Shown here piece after piece: positions 18,636-27,711 of a DNA stretch of 64,000 nucleotides (position 1 is the stretch's first letter; each line of letters opens with the position of its first letter). The stretch is from the NCBI GenBank assembly GCA_002457315.1, contig NTKI01000004.1, positions 1 through 64,000 of the forward strand, read 5' to 3'. The translations under genes were made by a program, and so were the position numbers. The stretch is from Rhodothermaeota bacterium MED-G19. Lineage in GTDB: Bacteria > Bacteroidota > Bacteroidia > Cytophagales > MED-G16. The notes under the pieces were generated by a model. It was not told the DNA's origin and did not search any database. It saw nothing but the letters and a program-made list of their open reading frames with translations.

Positions 18636-20141
18636 TTAAAAACTCTTAATGATTTTTTTAATTTTAGAAATTTTTGATGAAAAGTAATCTTTAATATTAA
18701 ATTCAAAAATTCTAGAATCTTTTCTTGAGTGATATAAGAAAAATAAACCAATTGGAAATAAAATCAAATTTGATAACCAAGCAGCTAATTCAGCTGAAAT
18801 TATATCTTCTCTAGCCCACTTTATACCTAAAATATTTAATACATAGTAAACAATATAAAAAACAATAGATATTATTACGGGTACCCCAATCCCACCTCTT
18901 TTAATTAAAGAACCTAAAGGTGCACCAATTAAAAACATAGAAAAACACGCAAAAGCTTGAGCATATTTTTTAATAAGTTCAATTTCATTTTTATTTATTT
19001 CAAAATTTTGAGATTTAATTCTAGCAGAATTAATACTCAAATTTGTCTTAATATTTCTTGCAGTGTTTAAAGCTCTTGAATATGTGCTTCTATCATATTC
19101 TAATGTGCTATAAGTGAAATTTAAAAATGTATCTGATAAATTAATTAAAGATTTATCATTCGTGAAATAATCTTTGATTAAAGCTTCTTCATTAAATTCA
19201 GACCTAATAGTTTTTACCTCATCTGGTAAAATAAAATTATCCTTCATGTGATAATCATAGAAAGATGATGAGTTTTTTAACATGATATATTTTTGCTTTG
19301 ACTGATTAAATCTTAATGAATCAATAGAATTTGATAATTCATCTGTGTTTTTCATACGATAGTCACCTGCAAACAACTCCTCCTTAGTCCTTTTTAAATC
19401 AAAAGATGACATATCAAAAATTAATTTCATAAAAGAAAAATTATTTCTATAAAACTGATTAATATATTTGATTCGTGAACTTTGAGATGGAACCTCAGTG
19501 TAGGAACTCCCATCGTATAATTCAAATACTAGATATCTATTGTCAAGAATTGAGTACATAAAAGCAGAATCTGATAAAATTACTCTATTGTTACCTTGAT
19601 AAGTCACATGATCATATATCATAACATCTTTTAAAAGTTTATCATTTATTTTATGATTTGCCTTGATAGTATATCCAGGTATTCCACTATAGAACTGACC
19701 TTCTTTTAAATCCATTGAGGGTTTTTTTCTTTTTATATCATATAAAAGGCTCAAAGCTTTCAGGTTGGCTTTTGGAACAAAATTGTTATTAGAATAAAAT
19801 GCAAAAAATGATATCAAAATGGAAATAATAAATAATGGAAATAATGTTCGTATTAAAGAAATACCAGAGCTTTTAATTGCTGTTAATTCATTATTCTCTC
19901 CTAAATTACCAAAAGTCATTATTGATGATAATAGAACAGCTAATGGCAGAGCATCTGGAGTTATTCTAACAGAAAAATAAAATAAGAATTCAAATAAAAC
20001 TGAAAAACTTAAATCTTTACCTAAAATATCATCAAAATATTTTAGCATAAATTGAAGTAGAAGTATAAAAACTACAACAAAGAAAGTAACAAAGAAAGGT
20101 CCTATAAAGGACTTTAAAATTAAGGAATCTAATTTTCTCAC
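18636..20141 (-). CDS. LptF/LptG-family permease of LPS export
   Basis: The 501-residue inner-membrane protein has three N-terminal membrane segments (about 12-30, 55-75, 98-118), a long periplasmic beta-jellyroll-like middle and three C-terminal segments (about 395-475), the YjgP/YjgQ topology. LptF and LptG with LptB extract lipopolysaccharide from the inner membrane. The conserved first helix KLDSLILKSFIGPFFVTFF and the SSIMTFGNLGENNELTAIKSSGIS coupling-helix region are visible. The start is GTG 20141; no ATG is near. Which of LptF or LptG it is cannot be told by eye. It follows the START-like gene by 12 bases. Confidence 0.9.
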   Translation of the reverse strand: MRKLDSLILKSFIGPFFVTFFVVVFILLLQFMLKYFDDILGKDLSFSVLFEFLFYFSVRITPDALPLAVLLSSIMTFGNLGENNELTAIKSSGISLIRTLFPLFIISILISFFAFYSNNNFVPKANLKALSLLYDIKRKKPSMDLKEGQFYSGIPGYTIKANHKINDKLLKDVMIYDHVTYQGNNRVILSDSAFMYSILDNRYLVFELYDGSSYTEVPSQSSRIKYINQFYRNNFSFMKLIFDMSSFDLKRTKEELFAGDYRMKNTDELSNSIDSLRFNQSKQKYIMLKNSSSFYDYHMKDNFILPDEVKTIRSEFNEEALIKDYFTNDKSLINLSDTFLNFTYSTLEYDRSTYSRALNTARNIKTNLSINSARIKSQNFEINKNEIELIKKYAQAFACFSMFLIGAPLGSLIKRGGIGVPVIISIVFYIVYYVLNILGIKWAREDIISAELAAWLSNLILFPIGLFFLYHSRKDSRIFEFNIKDYFSSKISKIKKIIKSF

Positions 20142-20153
20142 AGGAGAAATGTT

Positions 20154-20549
20154 TTATGCTCCAATTATTTCTTTTAGTTGAGATAAAAGATTATCCCAAA
20201 TTTGATATGATTCTTCTAAATCATCTGTTTCTGTATATTCTTCCACTCTAACAAAAACAGACTGAGTCAATTCATTTATTTCAAGTCTAAATTCAAGAGT
20301 ATCATAATCCTTAGGTTTTTCATCCTCATTTATAAACTTAAACCTAACATATCTGTTCTTTTTGATTGAATCAATTCTAGCAATCCTCTCTTCTCCATCC
20401 AATAAAAAAATAAGAGTTTTATCTATATTATTAATATTAACATCATCAGCAAACCACTCACATAAACCTGTAGCTGTACTAAGATATGGAAAAAGCATTT
20501 TTCTAGATGCATTAATTGGATACTCTCCTGTAAATTTTTGTTTACCCAT
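20154..20549 (-). CDS. START-like (SRPBCC) domain protein
   Basis: The 131-residue cytoplasmic protein shows the START/AHSA1-like helix-grip pattern: YPINASRKMLFPYLSTATGLCEWFADDV at the N-terminus, alternating strands in the middle and a long C-terminal helix (EESYQIWDNLLSQLKEIIGA). Such proteins bind hydrophobic ligands. The family is commonly found directly upstream of LptF/G genes in Bacteroidota (recollection), as here, with 12 bases between stop and GTG. The ligand is unknown. Confidence 0.85.
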   Translation of the reverse strand: MGKQKFTGEYPINASRKMLFPYLSTATGLCEWFADDVNINNIDKTLIFLLDGEERIARIDSIKKNRYVRFKFINEDEKPKDYDTLEFRLEINELTQSVFVRVEEYTETDDLEESYQIWDNLLSQLKEIIGA

Positions 20550-20631
20550 TTACTTTTTTTTTATAACTCTTTTAATTTATATAGGATATTTTAAGAACAC
20601 AAAACATTTTCTTTATTTATAATAATATATC

Positions 20632-20639
20632 TAGATTTG
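20632..20639 (+). promoter_or_regulatory. -7 promoter element (TAGATTTG) for tRNA-Met
   Basis: TAGATTTG followed by CC matches TAnnTTTG exactly and ends 10 bases before the tRNA 5' end, leaving a very short precursor leader. Confidence 0.7.
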
Positions 20640-20649
20640 CCTACTTTTT

Positions 20650-20723
20650 AGCGAGGTAGCTCAGGTGGTTAGAGCGTCGGATTCATAACCCGGAGGTCGG
20701 GGGTTCAATTCCCCCTCTCGCTA
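20650..20723 (+). tRNA. tRNA-Met (anticodon CAT)
   Basis: The sequence folds as a cloverleaf: acceptor AGCGAGG/TCTCGCT (with one G-U), D-stem GCTC/GAGC, anticodon stem TCGGA/CCCGG with an A-C mismatch next to the loop, loop TTCATAA giving CAT, and T-arm GGGGG/CCCCC. The discriminator is A and no CCA is encoded. The A1-U72 pair and lack of three G-C pairs in the anticodon stem argue against initiator tRNA. A CAT tRNA read as Ile2 after lysidine modification cannot be fully excluded. Confidence 0.93.
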
Positions 20724-20725
20724 CA

Positions 20726-21487
20726 TTATCTAGTAAAAACATAATTTAAATCATTAGACAAATTACTATCAAAAAAGTAACCATCAACATTAAAATTTTT
20801 TAATTTTTTATAATTTTCTAGTTCATTATCAATAATGTACCTTGACATTAAACCTCTTGCTTTTTTAGCATATATAGCAATAGTTTTATAGGATCCATTT
20901 TTAAATTCTTTAAAAGTTGGAGTTATTACTTTACTTTCAATTGAATTAACTTTTATTGATTTAAAATATTCATTAGAAGCTAAGTTGATGACATGATCAT
21001 CTTTATTTAAAATATCTTCAGAAAGTAAACCTGTGATTTCCCCCCCCCAAAACTCATAAAGATTTTTGCCTTTAGAGTTTTTTAACTTAGTTCCCATTTC
21101 TAATCTATAAGGAAGAATTTTATCAAAAGGCCTCAATAAACCGTAAAAACCAGAAATTATTCTAAGATTATTCTGCATATATTCAAACTTATCTTCTTTT
21201 ATAGTATCAACGTCTAAACCAGAGTAAACATCACCCTTAAATGCATAAATTGCTTGTTTTGAAACAGATGATTCAGATGGGTTCTCCCAAGTTTTAAAAC
21301 GATTAAAATTTAACTCTGCAATTTTATCACTAACGTTCATTAAATTCTTTATTTCATTTATTGAATACTTCGTAAGAATTTTATGAAGCTCACTCGTATG
21401 ACTTAGGAGTCTACAATCAGTCGGTTTACCATATGTGTTATAATCATCAAAATTTAAAGTTTTGGATGGTGATATAAGTATTTTCAT
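20726..21487 (-). CDS. yaaA: Peroxide-stress protein YaaA (DUF328/UPF0246)
   Basis: The 253-residue product matches YaaA from its first residues (MKILISPSKTLNF) through LMNVSDKIAELNFNRF, AIYAFKGDVYSGL, SGFYGLLRPFDKILPYRLEMGTKL, the NLASNEYFK block and KKARGLMSRYII. YaaA lowers free iron and protects against hydrogen-peroxide damage in E. coli and has a DNA-binding fold. The coding sequence contains an uninterrupted run of nine G (minus strand; 21050-21058) in codons for Trp-Gly-Gly-Glu, striking in such AT-rich DNA. The gene converges on tRNA-Met with a 2-base gap. Confidence 0.95.
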   Translation of the reverse strand: MKILISPSKTLNFDDYNTYGKPTDCRLLSHTSELHKILTKYSINEIKNLMNVSDKIAELNFNRFKTWENPSESSVSKQAIYAFKGDVYSGLDVDTIKEDKFEYMQNNLRIISGFYGLLRPFDKILPYRLEMGTKLKNSKGKNLYEFWGGEITGLLSEDILNKDDHVINLASNEYFKSIKVNSIESKVITPTFKEFKNGSYKTIAIYAKKARGLMSRYIIDNELENYKKLKNFNVDGYFFDSNLSNDLNYVFTR

Positions 21488-21532
21488 ATTTAATTTTTTT
21501 ATATAATATACTATAATTTATTTGTTAAGGTT

Positions 21533-22363
21533 TTATTTAATTCTTTCTCCAATAATAAATTTATACTCAGGATTAACTGTCATTGGAACACCTTTCTGAA
21601 CCATAAAATCAAGTGCTTTTTTTTGATGAACATTTAATATATCTGATTGACCTGAAAAGTTAATTTGCCAAATTTGATGGATATATTCATTTACTGCAGT
21701 AACATTATCATAATTTCCATTTTCAAGATTATTTTGTTCTGAAATATCATATGTCCCATCAGATATATCATCATCCATTAGTTTTCTAAGATAACCTCCC
21801 TCAGAAAATTTAAAATCTTTATCAATTCTATTATAAGCTTCTGTTATTGTGTGAAAAGTTTCTTCCCAAGAAGCATCGAAATGTTCTGGTCTCCACATAG
21901 AGGAATTAAGTTCATTTACTAGAAAATCTGTACCATCATATGTTGGAACATATGGCCAACTATCACTAAAGAAACCCATACCATATACCCCATATTTTCT
22001 TTCTGTTTTGTGAGTGATTTCATCTACAAAATCTCTATGACCTATAACAAATGCTAAATTTCCAGAAAGTCCAGTAGATAACTGTAAGTACTGTTGATCG
22101 ATATTACCATCATTATCTTGATCAAGAAAACTACCAAACAATTTAATTACCTTATTGAAAACATCAATAGAAGTGTGATTAAACCCATATTCTTTAGTTG
22201 GAATCTCATCACTTGATACAATATAGAAACCATTTATTTCATGAACATATGATGAATTTTCGATTAAATAATTACACATTTCTGATTGACATACTTCATA
22301 ATTGGGTAAGTCATTACATGACTGAGATATTAACATAAATAATATTAAAATATTTTTTTTCAT
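21533..22363 (-). CDS. Unrecognised lipoprotein with an EF-hand-like calcium loop
   Basis: The 276-residue product from ATG 22363 has a lipoprotein-like signal ending SQSC (Cys16). An EF-hand/dockerin-type loop, DQDNDGNID (81-89), should bind Ca2+. A cluster of charged and aromatic residues, MWRPEHFDASWEETFHTITEAY (157-178 region), looks like a metal or active site (His161, Glu167, Glu168, His171), but it is not a standard HExxH peptidase motif. I do not recognise the family. The start is placed one base after the stop of the serine hydrolase gene (TGATATG), so it is the last gene of a five-gene operon. Confidence 0.75.
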   Translation of the reverse strand: MKKNILILFMLISQSCNDLPNYEVCQSEMCNYLIENSSYVHEINGFYIVSSDEIPTKEYGFNHTSIDVFNKVIKLFGSFLDQDNDGNIDQQYLQLSTGLSGNLAFVIGHRDFVDEITHKTERKYGVYGMGFFSDSWPYVPTYDGTDFLVNELNSSMWRPEHFDASWEETFHTITEAYNRIDKDFKFSEGGYLRKLMDDDISDGTYDISEQNNLENGNYDNVTAVNEYIHQIWQINFSGQSDILNVHQKKALDFMVQKGVPMTVNPEYKFIIGERIK

Positions 22364-22364
22364 A

Positions 22365-23597
22365 TCAATCAATTTCAATCAAATTCTCATAGATTATATC
22401 GTGAATATTTGTTCTAACATTTAAATCATAAATTTTTCTATTCTCTCTACTATCATATACTCTGTTAGAAAGAAAAACGTAAATTAAATTATATTTTGGA
22501 TCAACCCAAAAAAAAGTTCCCGTGTAACCAGAATGACCAAAACTAAGATCTGAAGAATATTTTGAATACGTACATTTATCTATATCGTAAATTGGCTTTG
22601 GTTTATCAAACCCTAAACCTCTATAAAATTTTTCATTTTCATTATTATATTGAGTAAATAAATTAATTACATTTTTATCCAAATACTTTTTACTATTAAC
22701 GTATCCATTTTCTAAAAACATTTGATAAACTTTTGAAAGGTTTGATGCGTTTGAGAATAGACCCGCATTTGCTGAAATACCGTCCATCATTGCAGCTCCC
22801 TCATCATGTACAAATCCATGAATTTGAAAATTTCTAAAAAAATTATCGCTTTCAGTTGGAACAATTGTTTCCAAATCAAACTTTTTTGTTGGGTTAAAAA
22901 GAATTGAATCAAGATTCATGGAAGAAAATAAATTTTCAACATATTCATCAAAACTTTGATTGGTCTGTATCTCAACTATCTCAGGTATCAAATAGAAAAA
23001 TAATCCGGAATATAGAACAGTATCTGAATCTATAAAATATGTCTCTTTAATTTGGTTATATATTTCTTTTTTATAATTCTTAAACAGATATAAACTGTCT
23101 GTAAGCTTTATGTTATACCTTTTTTTAGGTTTATATGATAATGTTTTTCTTTTATATTTTCCATTTTCCTTTTTTGTAGTGCTATGAAATGGTATCCATG
23201 ATCTTATTCCAGATATATGTTGTAAATAATTTTTGATTAAAACATCTCCCACACGAGTATTATTAAAAAAATTAATATAGTGACTTAAAGGTTTATTCAG
23301 ATCTAGTAAATTATTCTCATATAGTTTCATGAGAGCTATTGCACCAGCAGTAGGTTTAGTGATAGATGCTAAATCATAAATTGAATTTTGATTTACTTTA
23401 ATGACACTATCGTAGGTATGATAACCATAATTTTTATTTACAACTTCTTCCCCATCCTTCAAAACTATAATTTGTGCACCAGGAAAAGCTTTTTCTTTAA
23501 TTGAATATTCAATAATTGAATCAATTTTATTAATTAATTTGTTTTTTTTAGAATCAAAAGAATTTATTGATAACAAGAATATTAAAATCTTAAACAT
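22365..23597 (-). CDS. Exported serine hydrolase of the class C beta-lactamase fold
   Basis: The 410-residue protein has a short signal peptide and a penicillin-binding-protein/beta-lactamase fold: nucleophile motif SITK (Ser78-Lys81), the second-motif region around VLYSGLFFYLI, and HSGYTG as third motif. The blocks IVPTESDNFFR, VHDEGAAMMDG, SANAGLFSNASNLSKVYQMFL and FLSNRVYD match the serine-hydrolase half of Bacteroidota GH3-beta-lactamase fusion proteins that act on peptidoglycan fragments (recollection). Here the GH3 half is absent. It could be a D-alanyl or amide hydrolase acting in the periplasm; substrate unproven. It lies 6 bases after the giant propeller gene. Confidence 0.85.
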   Translation of the reverse strand: MFKILIFLLSINSFDSKKNKLINKIDSIIEYSIKEKAFPGAQIIVLKDGEEVVNKNYGYHTYDSVIKVNQNSIYDLASITKPTAGAIALMKLYENNLLDLNKPLSHYINFFNNTRVGDVLIKNYLQHISGIRSWIPFHSTTKKENGKYKRKTLSYKPKKRYNIKLTDSLYLFKNYKKEIYNQIKETYFIDSDTVLYSGLFFYLIPEIVEIQTNQSFDEYVENLFSSMNLDSILFNPTKKFDLETIVPTESDNFFRNFQIHGFVHDEGAAMMDGISANAGLFSNASNLSKVYQMFLENGYVNSKKYLDKNVINLFTQYNNENEKFYRGLGFDKPKPIYDIDKCTYSKYSSDLSFGHSGYTGTFFWVDPKYNLIYVFLSNRVYDSRENRKIYDLNVRTNIHDIIYENLIEID

Positions 23598-23603
23598 ATA
23601 AAT

Positions 23604-26600
23604 TTATTTAATTACCAACTTCCCAGTAACAATTTGATCTTTACTTTCAAGTATATAAATATAAATTCCAGGAGATAAGTTTGAAAGGTTTACTGATGAT
23701 TTGAGAAGTTTTTCATTTAAAACATGTTTTCCCGAAGCATCATAAAGATTTATTCTAGACTCTCCATTCAACCCTTTTATGTATAACCTTTTATCTACCA
23801 TTGGATTTGGATAAAGAATAATAGGTACTCCCGATTCTAAACCTTCAATACCTACTATAGCACCATTTGTTCCAATATAAATCTGATAATCAAAAGTATT
23901 TATTCCTGTAGAATTAAATGTGACAGATTTTTCTGAAGGATTTGTAGAGTTTGCTTTTGTTTGAGATATCCAATTATCAGATTTACCAGAATTACGATCT
24001 CTCACAAACATTTCAATTCCAGAGGCGGATAAATTTTCAACTCCATTCAAATTTGAAAATTCTATACTCTCAACATTTGAAAAATTAACATTATTCCCAT
24101 AATTATTAATAAACCAGTACTTTGAATTAATTGAGTCTGTATTAGGTATTTTACTTGGGTTTATATCAATTTTACTAACTACAACATCTCCATCAGGATA
24201 AGATCCGTTATCAGTAAATTTAATAGATAAATCTGTTTCAGAAAAGTCTTTAACCCCACCCCCATCTACAGAAATTAAAGATGATTCTCCTGGACCTACT
24301 GGAGCATCAGAGATTACTAATTCTCCACCATTAACATTCAAATAATTTACATTCTTTTTATCATAAATAATACCACCGTCATTATGATTAAATTGATAAT
24401 AAGCTATTAAATTATCATCATATAAATTGCTTTTTGTTAAGTGTCTTGAAAGACGAATTTCTTCATTGGAAAGAGCTCTTTTCCAAAAAGTTGCCTCTTC
24501 TATCAATCCTTTATAATTTCTACTTGACCATGTATAATAACTTCCAAGAATAATTCTATTTAAATCAAATGGAACACTATTAAAGTCAAAACTAAAACTT
24601 GACTCATTTACATATAGGTTAACTTTTGATGATGTTACAGTAATAGCTACAAAAGACCATTCATTAGCAGGAACAATTAGGTTACTATCCCAATTCCATG
24701 CTGTTCCATTCCAATGAAAACCTAGTGTGTTATTCGATTCTCTAAAATTTAGAACATTCTTTTCATTACCATCACCTGATGATAAACTAAAAATAGCAGA
24801 ATAATTAGGTTGTATACCGTTAGGTTTTACCCAAGCAGTAAAACTAAAATCAGATACTGATGTCTCATCGACTGTTTCATTTACAAGATAATCATTATCT
24901 TCATTAGCCTCAAAAGCCATTTGAGGGTTTGGTTCTGGATCGCATAAATTATTATCCTCAACAACTATCATGTTAGATATTGTCTTAGTATCCGTTCCAT
25001 TATCATTTGTTACAGTAAGCGTCACATCATAACTACCAGTAGAAGAATAAGTGACTTCTGGATTTCTTACAATTGATGATGAAACTGAAGTTGCACCAGG
25101 AAAATCCCATTCCCATGTAGCATTATGATGATTTAAAATAGAAAAATCTTCAAATTGTACTATTCCAATTCCTGTGCATTCACCTAACTTTCTCCTAGAA
25201 ACAAAAGGTTGGGCTTTCGGTTTTGATTCTTCATATAAATCCCTTTCCCATATGCCTCTTCCTCCTGCAATTCTAATTTTTCCATCCCTATAAAATGGTT
25301 GAAATCTCATTATTCCCTCAGATCCTACAGGCAGCCCATGTGAAAAATCTTGCCATTCTGAATGAGTGTTGTTTTTATACCACATATATTTAAATGATGC
25401 GATATAAACTCCTCCATCAGTCCCTTCTTGAACATGAAGATGTTTTATTTTATGACCATTTAATTTAGAAGTAGTTAGGTTTTCCCAAGAATTACCTAAA
25501 TCTGAAGATTTAAATATTTTTTCCATGCTATTTCCTGATCGTGGATTTGCTAGATATAATTCGTTATCAGAATTTAATGAAATAAATAAAGTATTATCTT
25601 GACTAAAAGGTAAATAAATTTCTGTCCAATTATCACCCCCATCTTCTGTTTTCCATAATTTCCCGTTCCTTTGAGTTATAAAAATTAAATCAGGATTAGT
25701 TCGAGATATTTCTATTGCCTGAACAATATGATCTGTATCATTTCCAAATTCTTTCAATAAATAAAAACTAGAACCACCATTTTCACTTTTCCATAATTTA
25801 TGATCTTTTCCAAGATACAATGTGTTCCAAGATCTTGGGTCAGTAACAACCTCACTATAAGCATAAAATGCATATGATTCATTGGGAAATATTGCATAAT
25901 TTGAAATAGATTTATATAAGCTAGGCCATGGTGAAATATTAGATTGATAATTATCTCCAATGATTTCATTAGCTCCTGAATCACTAAAGTACACTTTTCT
26001 ATTTTCACCTTTATTAACATACCCAGTAGCAGATTCAACACCTCCTACATCAATAGCATTTCCTTTACCAAAATCTTCTGTCAAAACTGAATTACTATTA
26101 TGATACTTTCCTCCAACCATTATATCATAATTCCAGCCTTGATCAAATCCCCAAAAATGTGATCCATCTATGCCATAATTTCTTGACTCAATTAAGTCAA
26201 GCGTAACAGCTTCATAATAATCAACTCCTCCATCTGAAGCAACCCAAGCATCATTTCCATTGATTTCAATTTCCTGAATATCTACATGTCTATATCCTTT
26301 TCCATTATTTTGGGCCATCATATCAGTATATGTAACGCCGCCATCAAATGATCTAGCAAGTCTTATTCCACCTAGTAAAAAATGATCAGGATCAGTATCT
26401 GAAACTTCAATATCTGAATCATAAAATCCTTGATTATACCACCCAGTATTAAAACTACCACAAGCTAAACATTGATGAGAGGAACTATAGGGTCCTCCAG
26501 GATTATTGTCTGGTAATCCATCATTATTACCATCATATGGAGTATACCATGTTTCACCTGCATCATCACTTCTATAAACTCCTATATAACCATAATCAAT

Positions 26601-27710
26601 ATCATAACTAACCTCATTTCCTAGTAATAAAACATATACTCTATTTGGATCAGCATTAGTTAGACCAATCCTTGCTCCTCCATCCTTTACAGCAGAACCA
26701 CCAATAGGGTTAAACCAACCTGAGTCTTTTAATTGAAAAGATATTCCTCCATCTATTGATTTATATATTTCTGTAATATTTTTAATTGGATTATTTTTAG
26801 AAACAAAAATTGTGTTAGGATCATTGATTCTTTGTTTTATATCCCAACATTTTTCATTCAAAATAGTAGACCATGTATTTCCACCATCTGTAGTCCTATA
26901 TAATCCTTTACTTCCAGCAATTAACAATAAATTATCATCATTTTCAGAAATAATAATACCTTCTATATAATTATCATGTAAAAAATATATTTCACTCCAT
27001 GTATTTCCACCATCCTGTGTTTTTAATACCTGACCTAGATTATTAGAAAAATATACTATATTTTCATTAGTAGGATGTATTGTTATAGTTGCAATACTGC
27101 TGCTTAAATGAGAATCATCTCCGACCGATGTCCAAGTAAGAGCTTTATCTACTGATTTGTATAGGCCACCTGTTTCTCCACCTGCATAAATGAGATTTGG
27201 ATTAGATTTCGATTGATCAATGGTATAAATGTTTACTTGCCGTGAAGCAATATAGTCACCATAATAATCAGGATCACCACTTTTTAATACTTGAAATGGA
27301 CCTATTGGCATCCATTTATCATTATTTCCACCATGACTTGAAAATCTTGATGTTTTATTAGCAGATAAAACTGAAAAAAAATTAGATTTTTTAATTGGAA
27401 TATTAATTGAGCCATCATCCATTAAGTAATCTCTGGTATTAACCAACATGCTAAAATGTTTAAAATTTTGAGTATGTATATTTTTCTCATAAACTCTATC
27501 TCTATAATATTTTTTGTGTTCTTTCTGAATTTCAAAATAATTTGGGGATTCAGAATAAAGAAGTTTAACCCATAAAGGATCATTACTATTTATAGTTGGA
27601 ACTGTTTTAAAGAGGGATTTATATTTCGGTTTTGGTGAAAATACATTATTATTGACTTGAGCTTCAAGAAAGTGAAAAGAAAATAAAATAAATATAAAAG
27701 CTCTAATCAT
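23604..27710 (-). CDS. Giant T9SS-exported Asp-box propeller/PKD/LamG protein
   Basis: From ATG 27710 the product has 1368 residues: a signal peptide (ending LEAQ), a VPS10/sortilin-like double propeller with many Asp boxes (for example SVDKALTW, TQDGGNTW, TTDGGNTW, TEDGGDNW) across roughly residues 130-830, a PKD domain (WEWDFPGATSV to TYSSTGSYDVTLTV), a LamG/concanavalin-like domain (FSFTAWVKPNG) and a type A T9SS sorting domain at the C-terminus (ILYPNPMVDKRLYIKG to LVIK). The sorting domain means export by type IX secretion and anchoring at or release from the surface. A longer frame to 27746 is rejected because ATG 27710 sits 1 base after the epimerase stop and gives a clean signal peptide. 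Confidence 0.93.
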   Translation of the reverse strand: MIRAFIFILFSFHFLEAQVNNNVFSPKPKYKSLFKTVPTINSNDPLWVKLLYSESPNYFEIQKEHKKYYRDRVYEKNIHTQNFKHFSMLVNTRDYLMDDGSINIPIKKSNFFSVLSANKTSRFSSHGGNNDKWMPIGPFQVLKSGDPDYYGDYIASRQVNIYTIDQSKSNPNLIYAGGETGGLYKSVDKALTWTSVGDDSHLSSSIATITIHPTNENIVYFSNNLGQVLKTQDGGNTWSEIYFLHDNYIEGIIISENDDNLLLIAGSKGLYRTTDGGNTWSTILNEKCWDIKQRINDPNTIFVSKNNPIKNITEIYKSIDGGISFQLKDSGWFNPIGGSAVKDGGARIGLTNADPNRVYVLLLGNEVSYDIDYGYIGVYRSDDAGETWYTPYDGNNDGLPDNNPGGPYSSSHQCLACGSFNTGWYNQGFYDSDIEVSDTDPDHFLLGGIRLARSFDGGVTYTDMMAQNNGKGYRHVDIQEIEINGNDAWVASDGGVDYYEAVTLDLIESRNYGIDGSHFWGFDQGWNYDIMVGGKYHNSNSVLTEDFGKGNAIDVGGVESATGYVNKGENRKVYFSDSGANEIIGDNYQSNISPWPSLYKSISNYAIFPNESYAFYAYSEVVTDPRSWNTLYLGKDHKLWKSENGGSSFYLLKEFGNDTDHIVQAIEISRTNPDLIFITQRNGKLWKTEDGGDNWTEIYLPFSQDNTLFISLNSDNELYLANPRSGNSMEKIFKSSDLGNSWENLTTSKLNGHKIKHLHVQEGTDGGVYIASFKYMWYKNNTHSEWQDFSHGLPVGSEGIMRFQPFYRDGKIRIAGGRGIWERDLYEESKPKAQPFVSRRKLGECTGIGIVQFEDFSILNHHNATWEWDFPGATSVSSSIVRNPEVTYSSTGSYDVTLTVTNDNGTDTKTISNMIVVEDNNLCDPEPNPQMAFEANEDNDYLVNETVDETSVSDFSFTAWVKPNGIQPNYSAIFSLSSGDGNEKNVLNFRESNNTLGFHWNGTAWNWDSNLIVPANEWSFVAITVTSSKVNLYVNESSFSFDFNSVPFDLNRIILGSYYTWSSRNYKGLIEEATFWKRALSNEEIRLSRHLTKSNLYDDNLIAYYQFNHNDGGIIYDKKNVNYLNVNGGELVISDAPVGPGESSLISVDGGGVKDFSETDLSIKFTDNGSYPDGDVVVSKIDINPSKIPNTDSINSKYWFINNYGNNVNFSNVESIEFSNLNGVENLSASGIEMFVRDRNSGKSDNWISQTKANSTNPSEKSVTFNSTGINTFDYQIYIGTNGAIVGIEGLESGVPIILYPNPMVDKRLYIKGLNGESRINLYDASGKHVLNEKLLKSSVNLSNLSPGIYIYILESKDQIVTGKLVIK

Positions 27711-27711
27711 A

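Noticed and set aside
20650-20723. tRNA-Ile2 (CAT, lysidine) or initiator tRNA in place of elongator tRNA-Met
   Set aside because: Initiator is argued against by A1-U72 pairing and lack of three G-C pairs in the anticodon stem; Ile2 cannot be excluded but elongator Met is the simplest reading.
25754-26041. Minus-strand 95-codon frame inside the propeller gene
   Set aside because: It is a shadow of the large in-frame Asp-box protein on the same strand in another phase, with no family signature.
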